NCBI GenBank assembly: GCA_003520925.1
Contig: DOTV01000225.1
Coordinates: 1 to 10,096 of the forward strand
Length of the DNA stretch: 10,096 nucleotides
Direction of reading: 5' to 3'
From: Bacteroidales bacterium
GTDB taxonomy: Bacteria; Bacteroidota; Bacteroidia; Bacteroidales; VadinHA17
Under the pieces are notes generated by a model. It ran no database searches. It worked only from the letters and a program-made list of their open reading frames with translations, and was not told the origin of the DNA. Positions 1 to 7,307 of this stretch are shown here, piece after piece. The stretch's first letter is position 1; each line of letters begins with the position of its first letter. The translations under genes and the position numbers were made by a program.

Positions 1-513
1 TTTTTTAACGATAGCGAGTATTATCCTCTTGTAATTACTTTCTGCAAACAATTCAATCTGGCAGTTATGGCCAACAGCGATAATCATGGTGTTATAAGCG
101 AGGATTACAGGGAACCGGAATACTCAAACAGACCGATGACCCTTGTTTTTGCAAAGGAAAGAACTCATGATGCCCTGAAAGAGGCAATGTTTGCCAGAAG
201 GACCCTTGCATACTTCAGAAATATTATTGCAGGCAAGGAAGAATATGCAAAACCATTTTTCTATCAGTGTATCTCAGTTGGAAAACCATACTATCAGGAT
301 GATAAGAATGTCTTTTTTGAAGTGACCAACCGATCCGATGTACCTTTCTATCTGGTTAACGGTAAACCCGATTCTCCGCAATCAATAACAATTGCTGCAA
401 ATGGAATTACAAGGGTAGTGGTAAGCAAGAAAGTGACTTTCCCGCTTGTTTATAATGTAAAAAATGTACTTATCGGAGAAGAAGAGGTACTGAAAGTTGA
501 ATTGAAGTATTAG
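1..513 (+). CDS. PHP-domain phosphodiesterase (Sb-PDE-like), C-terminal part; 5' end outside window
   Basis: The frame is open from base 1, so this is the last 170 residues of a larger protein; the first in-window ATG (67) lies mid-domain and is unlikely to be the start. Visible residues resemble the end of the PHP (polymerase and histidinol phosphatase) metal-dependent phosphoesterase domain of Bacteroidota Sb-PDE-like proteins: NDSEYYP near residues 3-9, a strand leading into SDNH (26-29) whose Asp and His fit the last metal-binding D-x-H motif, then RPMTLVFAKERT (44-55) and EAMFARRTLAYF (61-72), both typical of this group. Residues about 100-170 form a small beta-rich tail (FFEVTNRSDVPFYLV). 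The family hydrolyses phosphoester substrates using a multi-metal centre; the substrate here is unknown, and any export signal would lie outside the window. It converges on the beta-galactosidase gene across a palindromic junction. Family call fairly sure; substrate not. Confidence 0.75.
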   Translation, partial: FFNDSEYYPLVITFCKQFNLAVMANSDNHGVISEDYREPEYSNRPMTLVFAKERTHDALKEAMFARRTLAYFRNIIAGKEEYAKPFFYQCISVGKPYYQDDKNVFFEVTNRSDVPFYLVNGKPDSPQSITIAANGITRVVVSKKVTFPLVYNVKNVLIGEEEVLKVELKY

Positions 514-579
514 CCCCCCATCCCCCCTGAAGGGGGGTTAAATTAAGCCACTTTTAAGCCCCCTTTAGGGGGTTGGGGG
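514..579. repeat. Nested GC-rich inverted repeat at convergent junction (likely bidirectional terminator)
   Basis: The element starts at the base after the TAG stop of the PHP gene and ends 8 bases before the stop codon of the convergent GH2 gene. It has two arms (514-542 and 553-579) that are imperfect reverse complements of each other. Each arm also contains its own hairpin: six C, loop TGAA, six G at 522-537; and five C, loop TTTA, five G at 559-572. It could fold as one long hairpin or two short ones. C/G-run palindromes of this kind are common between genes in Bacteroidota genomes. A related copy lies at 7308-7376. Termination is inferred from position and structure; no long T tract follows either hairpin. 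Confidence 0.8.
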
Positions 580-586
580 TGTAACT

Positions 587-3500
587 TTAAAACCTTTCTT
601 TAGCGAGTTTTAGGACATCATCCTCCTTCACAATAGGCCTCAGTCTGAACGAATATTCATATTTCTTTTCAAGCAACCGGTACTGCGGATGAATCATTGC
701 TCCCCAGGAATCATCGCCACCAACTCCCATTTGTCCGAGATCGACATTCAGGTTGACAAGTTCGCGAGGTTTAACATCAATTGTATGAGTATTTGCACTT
801 TTTGCATCCTTACGATACTGCGATAGTTTACCTGGCGACTCAAAATCATCATGAATATTCTTAAGAGCTGCAAAGCAGATAACCGGATTTCCGCTTACCA
901 GGAGACCTGTTCCGTTTTCCTCCGTAAGGGTCAGCCAGCGGGTGTCAGTTTTATAACCATTCTCCTGCGGACGGATGTATGGAACATACTGATCATCAAC
1001 CGTGCTTTCATAAAGTCCAACATCAGCTGATGTTTTTCTGTCAACATAGTTTTCATGTGGTCCCCGTCCGAACCATTTCAGGTTCATGTAGTCTTCAGGC
1101 AGCTGCATCTGCATTCCCATTCTTGGTATTTCAGGGACTTTGTCGGAGACTTTTGAGAACTGGTTTTTGATAATTACATCTGCGGAACTGAATATAGTGT
1201 ATGTAGTCACATATCCGGCTATCTTCTCCCCGTTATCGCCCGGGATGTCATATTCAAATGTTATTATTGCTTTTCCCAATTCAGGCTGACTGATATTCGC
1301 TTTTTTGACAACAGCCTTTTCCCCTGCCTTCTTCCAAACCCCAAATTTCTTATCCATATCGTAACCATAATCATTGTCGGTTGGTGGTCGCCAGAAATCA
1401 GGCTCAGGACCTTTGCTTAAAATTGTTTTCCCCTTATATGAAAAGGACTCCATCCTGCCCTTCTCAAGGTCAAAAACAATTTTAATATCACTTCCACTTA
1501 CCTCAAGCTTTTTACCTTCTGTATTAGTCTGCAAAACAGACAGTTGATCGGGTCGGGCAACAACAGGTTTGCCCTGGATAGGTAGCTTAAACTGGGCTGA
1601 GGCATATACATGATCTTCAGGAACATAGTTCCATTCATCACTTCTTGAGACTCTGATATTCAGGAAATATTCTGTACCGGGTGCAGCTTCAATTCCCGAA
1701 ACAGGGATATTAACCAGGGTATCACAGCCGGGTTTAAACCCCGGAAATGAGAGTTTTCCTGATTTCACAGCCACTCCGTCTGATACGATATCCCAGTCAA
1801 ATACAAATTCTGACAGGTCGGTGAAAAAATATTTATTTCTGATCTTAATAGAACCTGTTGTAAGATTTAGCGGTTCGAATCCTATATACTGATATACCTT
1901 TTTTACTTCAGCCAAACCCGGTTTGCCGGTTCTGTCGGGCCAGGTAAGGCCATTTATGCAGAAATTACCGTCGGAGCGAATTCCTTCAGGTCCAAAGTCC
2001 CCGCCATAAGCCCAGTATTTTTCTCCGTTCTCATCGGTTTTAAGCATTCCCTGATCGACCCAGTCCCAGACAAATCCTCCCTGGAGTTTCGGGTATTTTT
2101 CAATTACATCCCAGTAATCCTGAAGGTTTCCTGTTGAATTTCCCATTGCATGGGCATATTCGCAAAGTATAAGGGGTCTGTCATTCCTGGGGTCCTTTGC
2201 ATAAGCCTCAATGTCCCATATCCTGGCATACATCGGACAATAAATATCGGTATGTCTTTCAGTTGTATTGGTGCTTTTCTCAGCACGCTCGTATTGGACC
2301 GGACGAGTCAGGTCTCTTGCTTTTGCCCATTTGTAATTTGAAAGAAAATTATGCCCGTCGCCTGCTTCATTCCCAAGTGACCAGATAATCACTGAGGGAT
2401 GGTTTTTATCCCGCTCTACCATTCTCTGCATCCTGTCGAGGTGTGCGGCAGCCCATTCCTTCTTGTCGGCAAGAGTGACATCTTTGTCATAACCGATTCC
2501 GTGTGATTCGATATCAGCCTCATCGATAAGATAGAGCCCGTACTTATCACACATGTCATACCACAGTTCCTGCTGGGGATAGTGAGAAGTCCTTACAGCA
2601 TTTATGTTATTGCTCTTCATGACCCTGATATCCTTCAGAATGGTAGCTTCATCGATAACATGACCTGTTATATCATTGTGTTCATGCATATTGGTACCCT
2701 TTAGCAGAATCGCAACTCCGTTAACAAGCAGCTGTGAATTAACAATCTCAACCTTCCTGAAGCCAATCCTGGCGCTTATACTCTCAAGATTATTTCCGAA
2801 ATTATCCTTCAGGTTCAAAACAAGTGAGTAAAGATCAGGAGTTTCGGATGTCCATTTTTTAATACCCGGGAATTGTTTTGTAAAATTCACCGAAGCTTTA
2901 TTATTTGCCAGTGTTATATTCTTCGTTTCAGCATATATCTTCTGATCATCTTCAAAGATGGCAGCTTCAACTGTGAAATCTTTTGCATCAGGATCTGTGG
3001 TTTTAAGTTCGGCATCAAGCTTCAGAAGTCCGTCTTTATAGTTGTTTTCCAAATCACCTACCGCAAAAAAATCACTTATATAAGTTCTTGGGCGGGCATG
3101 TAGAAAAACGCTCCTCTGGATACCGCTCAGCCTGAAAAAGTCCTGGTCTTCAAGGTAACTGCCGTCGCTCCACCTGTACACTTCAACTGAAAGAGTGTTA
3201 TTGCCTTTTTTAAGATATCGTGTAATATTGAATTCCGCCGGTGTCTTGCTGTCCTGGCTGTATCCGACAAGCTGCTCATTTACCCATACATAAAAAGCTG
3301 AACTGACAGCGCCAAACTGCAGGAAGACTTCTTTACCGTTCCAACCAGAAGGTACAGAAAAGGTTCTTTTATAAGAACCGACAGGATTCCAGTCATGCGG
3401 AATATAAGGAGGGTTCATCTTGAAAGCGTATCCGATGTTTACATAAATCGGCACATCATATCCTTTCATCTGCCAGTTTGACGGGACCTCAATATCATCC

Positions 3501-3823
3501 CAGTCGCGGACATCATAATCATCCTTAAAGAACCAGTAGGGACGTTTGTCGGGCGAATCGACGTAGTTGAATTTCCATATCCCGTCAAGAGATATATAGT
3601 TTGGAGATTTACGATTGTCAGCCTCCAGCGCTGTAAGTTCATCAGCAAAACTTATCATGGTTGCGTGCGGTGCCTCCCTGTTCTGATTGAACATTTCAGG
3701 ATTTTCCCAGTCGCGGGGCTCTTTTTCGGTGAAGGCTACACCTTCGTATTTGCTGTATCTTTTACATGCTGAAAACATTAAAGCTGTCAGAAGTAATAAG
3801 AAAGGCAGTTTATTCATATTCAT
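587..3823 (-). CDS. LacZ-type GH2 beta-galactosidase, predicted lipoprotein
   Basis: Retaining glycoside hydrolase expected to cleave terminal beta-galactosides outside the cytoplasm. The 1078-residue length fits a long LacZ-type GH2 enzyme plus signal peptide. Residues 1-20 form a lipoprotein signal ending FSAC (Cys20). Approximate domains: galactose-binding-like N-domain 72-243, with YSQDSKTPAEFN (188-199) like the LacZ loop carrying its substrate/Na+-binding Asp; Ig-like domain 245-357; TIM barrel 359-650; linker beta-sandwich 660-745; C-terminal Bgal_small_N domain 775-1063. Catalytic acid/base is Glu486 in SLGNEAGDG and the nucleophile Glu555 in LCEYAHAMGNS; NMHEHND, RTSHYP and GGFVWDWVD are also present. 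The residues after Cys20 (KRYSKYE) are not the acidic-rich type linked to surface export in Bacteroidota, so a periplasm-facing anchor is as likely as a surface one. It starts 17 bases after the beta-barrel gene and is probably co-transcribed. No truncation seen. GH2 assignment is very sure; galactoside specificity is from family resemblance. Confidence 0.93.
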   Translation of the reverse strand: MNMNKLPFLLLLTALMFSACKRYSKYEGVAFTEKEPRDWENPEMFNQNREAPHATMISFADELTALEADNRKSPNYISLDGIWKFNYVDSPDKRPYWFFKDDYDVRDWDDIEVPSNWQMKGYDVPIYVNIGYAFKMNPPYIPHDWNPVGSYKRTFSVPSGWNGKEVFLQFGAVSSAFYVWVNEQLVGYSQDSKTPAEFNITRYLKKGNNTLSVEVYRWSDGSYLEDQDFFRLSGIQRSVFLHARPRTYISDFFAVGDLENNYKDGLLKLDAELKTTDPDAKDFTVEAAIFEDDQKIYAETKNITLANNKASVNFTKQFPGIKKWTSETPDLYSLVLNLKDNFGNNLESISARIGFRKVEIVNSQLLVNGVAILLKGTNMHEHNDITGHVIDEATILKDIRVMKSNNINAVRTSHYPQQELWYDMCDKYGLYLIDEADIESHGIGYDKDVTLADKKEWAAAHLDRMQRMVERDKNHPSVIIWSLGNEAGDGHNFLSNYKWAKARDLTRPVQYERAEKSTNTTERHTDIYCPMYARIWDIEAYAKDPRNDRPLILCEYAHAMGNSTGNLQDYWDVIEKYPKLQGGFVWDWVDQGMLKTDENGEKYWAYGGDFGPEGIRSDGNFCINGLTWPDRTGKPGLAEVKKVYQYIGFEPLNLTTGSIKIRNKYFFTDLSEFVFDWDIVSDGVAVKSGKLSFPGFKPGCDTLVNIPVSGIEAAPGTEYFLNIRVSRSDEWNYVPEDHVYASAQFKLPIQGKPVVARPDQLSVLQTNTEGKKLEVSGSDIKIVFDLEKGRMESFSYKGKTILSKGPEPDFWRPPTDNDYGYDMDKKFGVWKKAGEKAVVKKANISQPELGKAIITFEYDIPGDNGEKIAGYVTTYTIFSSADVIIKNQFSKVSDKVPEIPRMGMQMQLPEDYMNLKWFGRGPHENYVDRKTSADVGLYESTVDDQYVPYIRPQENGYKTDTRWLTLTEENGTGLLVSGNPVICFAALKNIHDDFESPGKLSQYRKDAKSANTHTIDVKPRELVNLNVDLGQMGVGGDDSWGAMIHPQYRLLEKKYEYSFRLRPIVKEDDVLKLAKERF

Positions 3824-3840
3824 TGTATTTGATTTGATTT

Positions 3841-4524
3841 TTATTTTTGTCGTCTGATATTGGTTTTTGATCTGCTTTGCAGTTTCTTCTCCTTCTCGAA
3901 TCTGTAACCTGCAGTAAACTGGAAATAATTATTATAGCTCTGATAATTGTAACCGCCTGGCGCATAAACCGATGCAAGACCACGTACGTACCTTACTGTA
4001 AGATCGATATTTACAGGAAGATTTGCTTCAACTCCTATGACCATGCAGAAATCCAGGGGTCTGTAATAGTCTTCAATGGAACCTTTCAATCCGGTTCTGT
4101 AATCATATTGCATCGCTTTTGCGAGATAACTTACCTGAGGTCCGGCATGTATGTTGAATAAATTGAATGGCTGATATCTGACAATTAATGGTAAATCAAT
4201 ATATGTCAGAATATCTTTAGCTTCATCAGGATAATTATTTTCCATCCAGTGAGAACCCTTGACAGAGACTGATAATTCAGTCTGTACAGCGATAACCCTG
4301 TTGAGGAACCAGGTGTAATAACCGCCGGCATTAATACCGGCTATGCTTTTTACTTCAAAGACACCTTCACTTCCCGGACTATACTGGCTGGCAACATTAA
4401 CTCCGGCCTTGACACCAAAAATATATCTGGGCTGAAAGCGCCTGCTGAACATTGTCTGAGAATCAACTATTGTGAAATTGACCATCAGCAGCAGAAGAAA
4501 AACACTTAAGTTTTTTTCTTTCAT
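3841..4524 (-). CDS. PorT-family outer-membrane beta-barrel protein
   Basis: A 227-residue protein with a Sec signal peptide (MKEKNLSVFLLLLMVNFT, cleavage probably near residue 22-24). It resembles the OMP_b-brl_2/PorT-like small barrels of Bacteroidota: FGVKAGVNVASQYSP (36-50), INAGGYYTWFL (64-74), the strand pair DLPLIVRYQPF (110-120) and FNIHAGPQVSYL (123-134), and the late strands LTVRYVRGLASVY (175-187) and FQFTAGYRF (201-209). Members usually have alternating-residue strands forming an 8-stranded barrel; most have no known function, and PorT itself acts in type IX secretion. This protein should not be equated with PorT on this evidence. An oddity is that the terminal aromatic (Phe209) is followed by an 18-residue lysine/arginine-rich tail instead of being at the C-terminus. 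It lies 71 bases downstream of fhs with its own candidate promoter and 17 bases upstream of the GH2 gene. Barrel call is good; role unknown. Confidence 0.8.
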   Translation of the reverse strand: MKEKNLSVFLLLLMVNFTIVDSQTMFSRRFQPRYIFGVKAGVNVASQYSPGSEGVFEVKSIAGINAGGYYTWFLNRVIAVQTELSVSVKGSHWMENNYPDEAKDILTYIDLPLIVRYQPFNLFNIHAGPQVSYLAKAMQYDYRTGLKGSIEDYYRPLDFCMVIGVEANLPVNIDLTVRYVRGLASVYAPGGYNYQSYNNYFQFTAGYRFEKEKKLQSRSKTNIRRQK

Positions 4525-4554
4525 CTTTTTAAGCTTTAAAGGTCATAATCATAT

Positions 4555-4586
4555 TAAAAGTAGCCAAAAGAAAAATCTTTACCAAA
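4555..4586 (-). promoter_or_regulatory. Candidate Bacteroidota promoter for the beta-barrel/GH2 pair
   Basis: Read on the minus strand, TTTG (4583-4586) is followed after 20 bases by TACTTTTA (4555-4562), which matches TAnnTTTG except for the last base. It lies wholly within the 71-base gap after fhs and ends 30 bases before the ATG at 4524. Spacing and context fit the Bacteroidota primary-sigma pattern, but AT-rich DNA gives chance matches. Confidence 0.4.
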
Positions 4587-4595
4587 GAAAACTAA

Positions 4596-6272
4596 TCAGA
4601 ACAAACCCGAAATCTTCCCGTCGGCATCTATATCAATTTTCTCCGCTGATGGGACATTGGGTAAACCCGGCATTCTCATAATTGTGCCGGCTATCGGGAC
4701 TATAAATCCTGCGCCTGAAGAAAGCTCCACTTCTCTTATTTTGATAGTGAATCCCCGGGGACGGCCTCTTTTATTCTGGTCATCCGATAATGATTTCTGA
4801 GTTTTCGCGATGCATACTGCAAGACTTCCAAAGCCAAGCTTGTCTATCCTTTCAAGCTGGCTCTTGGCCTTTACAGTATATTCCACATGATCAGCACCAT
4901 ACATTTTGGTACAAATGGTCTCGATTTTCTTCTCGAATGGCCAATCGAGATCGTAAAGAGGTTTGAAATTACCAGCGGTTTCAGAGACTTCCCCGAGCAC
5001 CTTATCAGCCAGATCCACTGCGCCTTCTCCCCCCTTTGACCAGGCTTCATTTACAGCAACTTTGACATTTCGCATTGTGCAATGCCTTACCAGGAGATCT
5101 AGTTCTTCCTCTGTATCGGAATCAAACCTGTTAATCGCTACCACCGGCCTGAAACCGAAATATCTCATATTCTCAATATGTTTGTCCAGGTTGTCAAATC
5201 CTTTTATCAGTGCCTCAATATCCTGGTTGTTCAAAGACGAAAGTTTCGCACCACCGTGGTACTTGAGCGCCCGCACTGTAGCCACCAATACTACCGCACT
5301 CGTTTGAAGATTGCCGACCCTTGATTTGATATCAAGAAATTTTTCTGCTCCCAGTTCACTTGCAAAACCTGCTTCGGTGACAACGAAGTCACTGAGTGAA
5401 AGACCAGTTTTAGTCGCAATTATAGAATTTGTACCCTGGGCTATGTTTGCAAATGGTCCGCCATGAATTATTGCGGGTGTGCCTTCAAGTGTCTGAACCA
5501 GGTTTGGCTTTATGGCATCCTTTAGAAGAGCAGCCATTGCACCGTTTGCCTTAAGGTCGCGGGCAAAAACAGGTTTGTCGCCATAAGTGTACCCGATAAA
5601 AATATTACCAAGACGTTCCTTAAGGTCCTTCAGGTCCCTTGACATACACAAGGTTGCCATCACTTCTGATGCAGCTGTAATCTCAAAACCCGACTGGCGC
5701 GGGACTCCTTCGGTAGTGCCCCCCAGACCAATGACTATCTCCCTCAGCGATCTCTCGTTCATATCCATAACCCTCTTCCACTCGATCGTTCTGGGATCGA
5801 TCCCCATATTTCCATCAGAGTTCTTAAGCTGGATATTATTATCAATGAGAGCGGCAAGGAGATTATGTGCCTTCTCAACAGCTGAGAGATCTCCGGTAAA
5901 GTGAAGGTTGATATCCTCCATAGGAATTACCTGGGAATAGCCTCCCCCTGTCGCACCTCCTTTTATTCCGAATACAGGACCAAGAGATGGTTCACGGAGA
6001 ACAACCGTTGCCTTCTTCCCCAATCTGTTCAATGCCTGCGCTAATCCTATTGAAGTCGTAGTTTTTCCTTCCCCGGCAGGAGTAGGTGTAATAGCTGTGA
6101 CAAGAATGAGTTTTCCTTTTTTAACCTGTTCTTCGTTAATGAAATGCAAGGGAATCTTCGCCTTGAATTTACCATAGAGTTCCAGCTCATCCTGAGGTAT
6201 GCCGAGTATCTTTGCTATTTCGGCAACCGGCTTTATTTTAGCCTCCTGAGCTATTTCAATGTCCTGTTTCAT
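4596..6272 (-). CDS. fhs: Formate-tetrahydrofolate ligase (10-formyl-THF synthetase)
   Basis: Cytoplasmic enzyme that condenses formate with tetrahydrofolate using ATP to give 10-formyl-THF, feeding purine and formyl-methionine synthesis and, in some anaerobes, formate assimilation. At 558 residues it has the normal family length and looks complete. Visible signatures are the ATP-binding loop TPTPAGEGKTTTSIG (62-76), REPSLGPVFGIKGGATGGGY (93-112), and the family signature VATVRALKYHGG (330-341). The conserved MGIDPRTIEWKRVMDMN (156-172) and C-terminal GAGFIVPIAGTIMRMPGLP (520-538) are intact. The start at 6272 gives the expected N-terminus and follows the candidate promoter by 24 bases. No folD, fchA or other Wood-Ljungdahl gene is adjacent, so it stands alone here and says nothing by itself about acetogenesis. 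Assignment is essentially certain. Confidence 0.98.
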   Translation of the reverse strand: MKQDIEIAQEAKIKPVAEIAKILGIPQDELELYGKFKAKIPLHFINEEQVKKGKLILVTAITPTPAGEGKTTTSIGLAQALNRLGKKATVVLREPSLGPVFGIKGGATGGGYSQVIPMEDINLHFTGDLSAVEKAHNLLAALIDNNIQLKNSDGNMGIDPRTIEWKRVMDMNERSLREIVIGLGGTTEGVPRQSGFEITAASEVMATLCMSRDLKDLKERLGNIFIGYTYGDKPVFARDLKANGAMAALLKDAIKPNLVQTLEGTPAIIHGGPFANIAQGTNSIIATKTGLSLSDFVVTEAGFASELGAEKFLDIKSRVGNLQTSAVVLVATVRALKYHGGAKLSSLNNQDIEALIKGFDNLDKHIENMRYFGFRPVVAINRFDSDTEEELDLLVRHCTMRNVKVAVNEAWSKGGEGAVDLADKVLGEVSETAGNFKPLYDLDWPFEKKIETICTKMYGADHVEYTVKAKSQLERIDKLGFGSLAVCIAKTQKSLSDDQNKRGRPRGFTIKIREVELSSGAGFIVPIAGTIMRMPGLPNVPSAEKIDIDADGKISGLF

Positions 6273-6296
6273 TACGACAACCTATAATTTCGGATG

Positions 6297-6327
6297 GAAA
6301 GATAACAAACTTTCCCCTTTCCCCAAA
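6297..6327 (-). promoter_or_regulatory. fhs: Candidate fhs promoter (TTTG-N19-TATCTTTC)
   Basis: On the minus strand TTTG (6324-6327) is followed after exactly 19 bases by TATCTTTC (6297-6304), a 7-of-8 agreement with TAnnTTTG when the n positions are free. The -7 element ends 24 bases before the fhs ATG, giving a short leader. The spacer carries a tandem heptamer, TTTCCCC at 6311-6317 and 6318-6324 in plus-strand reading, which might bind a regulator or be chance. It is one of the better promoter matches in the window. Confidence 0.5.
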
Positions 6328-6373
6328 TCCGGGCTCAGTCACTGCCTAAAGATGAATTTATTCAAAGTTCCAT

Positions 6374-6404
6374 TTTGAGTTTCTGGAATTTTGTTCTATC
6401 TTGA
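6374..6404 (+). promoter_or_regulatory. Candidate promoter of the dienelactone-hydrolase-family gene
   Basis: TTTG (6374-6377), then 19 bases, then TATCTTGA (6397-6404). The second box keeps TAnnTT and departs from TAnnTTTG at the last two bases. It lies 31 bases before the ATG at 6436 and diverges from the fhs promoter, with 46 bases between the two TTTG boxes. Its position supports the downstream ATG over the upstream TTG at 6391, which falls inside the promoter. Confidence 0.4.
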
Positions 6405-6435
6405 AAGTCTATTAATCCTTTTAAATCCGACAGTT

Positions 6436-7293
6436 ATGGAAAAAGAAATACAAAATCTTTACAGCGCCTATAAAGAGGGCCATTTTAGCAGGCGAATGTT
6501 TATCAAAAAGCTAGCTATGATAACAGGAAGCACTGCTGCCGCATTATCTTTGTTCCCTGTCATTGAGGGAAATGAAGTCAGGGCAGCCGCCCGGGCAAAG
6601 AAAGAAACTGTCATTTTTTCAGAATTTATCAAATACCCGGCTGAGACAGGTGAAATGCGCGCATTTCTTGCAAGACCAGGTAAAGGTAAAAAATTCCCTG
6701 CTGTCATTGTTATTCATGAGAACCGCGGACTTGTTCCTCATATACAGGAGGTAACAAAAAGGATGGCTAAAGAAGGATTTCTTACTATCGCACCTGATGC
6801 TCTCTCACCGCTTGGCGGAACCCCTGAAGATATAAGCAATGTCGGAGAGATGTTCAAGAAGTTAAACAGTGAACAGACAACAAAAAATTTCGTGGCTGCA
6901 GTAAAATATCTCAAAACACATCCGCTTTCAAACGGTAAAGTTGGATGCACAGGATTCTGCTGGGGAGGTGCAATGACGAACCAGGTGGCAGTGAATGCTC
7001 CCGATCTGAATGCAGCGGTACCCTACTATGGAAGGCAACCCGCACCTGAAGACGTCGAGAAGATAAAGGCTCCGGTTATGGCTCACTACGCCGGAAACGA
7101 TGCAGGAATAAATGCAGGAATTCCTGCATTTGAAGAAGCCCTTAAAAAATACAACAAGGAGTACCAGATATTTATGTATGAAGGAGCCGGTCATGCCTTC
7201 AACAATGACTCAAATCCGGAAAGGTATAATGAACAGGCTGCAAAACTCGCCTGGAGCAGGACAGTGGGATTCTTCAAAGAGAAATTGAAATGA
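6436..7293 (+). CDS. Tat-exported dienelactone hydrolase family protein
   Basis: An alpha/beta hydrolase of 285 residues from the ATG at 6436. I prefer this start because the upstream in-frame extension begins with TTG at 6391, overlaps the promoter, and would bury the signal. Residues 18-25 read SRRMFIKK, a twin-arginine motif, followed by a hydrophobic stretch (about 26-43) and a possible cleavage near VRAAA (48-52). The hydrolase domain (about 58-283) has the DLH-type triad: nucleophile Cys175 in GFCWGG, Asp222 in GNDAG and His253 in GAGHAF. HENRG (94-98) carries the Glu that contacts the nucleophile in dienelactone hydrolases. Classic DLH opens dienelactone rings in chlorocatechol breakdown, but exported homologues mostly have unknown substrates and no aromatic-degradation genes are nearby. 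It is transcribed alone, divergent from fhs and convergent with the maturase gene. Family and triad sure; substrate unknown. Confidence 0.9.
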   Translation: MEKEIQNLYSAYKEGHFSRRMFIKKLAMITGSTAAALSLFPVIEGNEVRAAARAKKETVIFSEFIKYPAETGEMRAFLARPGKGKKFPAVIVIHENRGLVPHIQEVTKRMAKEGFLTIAPDALSPLGGTPEDISNVGEMFKKLNSEQTTKNFVAAVKYLKTHPLSNGKVGCTGFCWGGAMTNQVAVNAPDLNAAVPYYGRQPAPEDVEKIKAPVMAHYAGNDAGINAGIPAFEEALKKYNKEYQIFMYEGAGHAFNNDSNPERYNEQAAKLAWSRTVGFFKEKLK

Positions 7294-7307
7294 GGCGATT
7301 TAATTCA

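Noticed and set aside
67..513. ATG at 67 as the true start of the first gene
   Set aside because: The frame is open to base 1 and the upstream residues (NDSEYYP and following) fit the PHP family, so the gene is cut by the window edge.
514..579. G-quadruplex
   Set aside because: Each strand offers only three runs of five or more G, so a standard intramolecular quadruplex is not supported; hairpins explain the runs better.
587..4524. Classical polysaccharide utilization locus
   Set aside because: No SusC, SusD, hybrid sensor, anti-sigma/sigma pair or sulfatase is encoded in the window.
4963..5904. Plus-strand open frames inside fhs
   Set aside because: They are antisense shadows of a highly conserved gene, with low-complexity Ser/Leu-rich translations.
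6391..6435. N-terminal extension of the DLH-family protein starting at TTG 6391
   Set aside because: It overlaps the candidate promoter, needs a rare start codon, and would place 15 hydrophobic residues before a good Tat signal; the ATG at 6436 is better.
6273..6435. Folate (THF) riboswitch ahead of fhs
   Set aside because: The leader after the candidate promoter is only about 20 bases, too short for an aptamer, and no such structure is visible.
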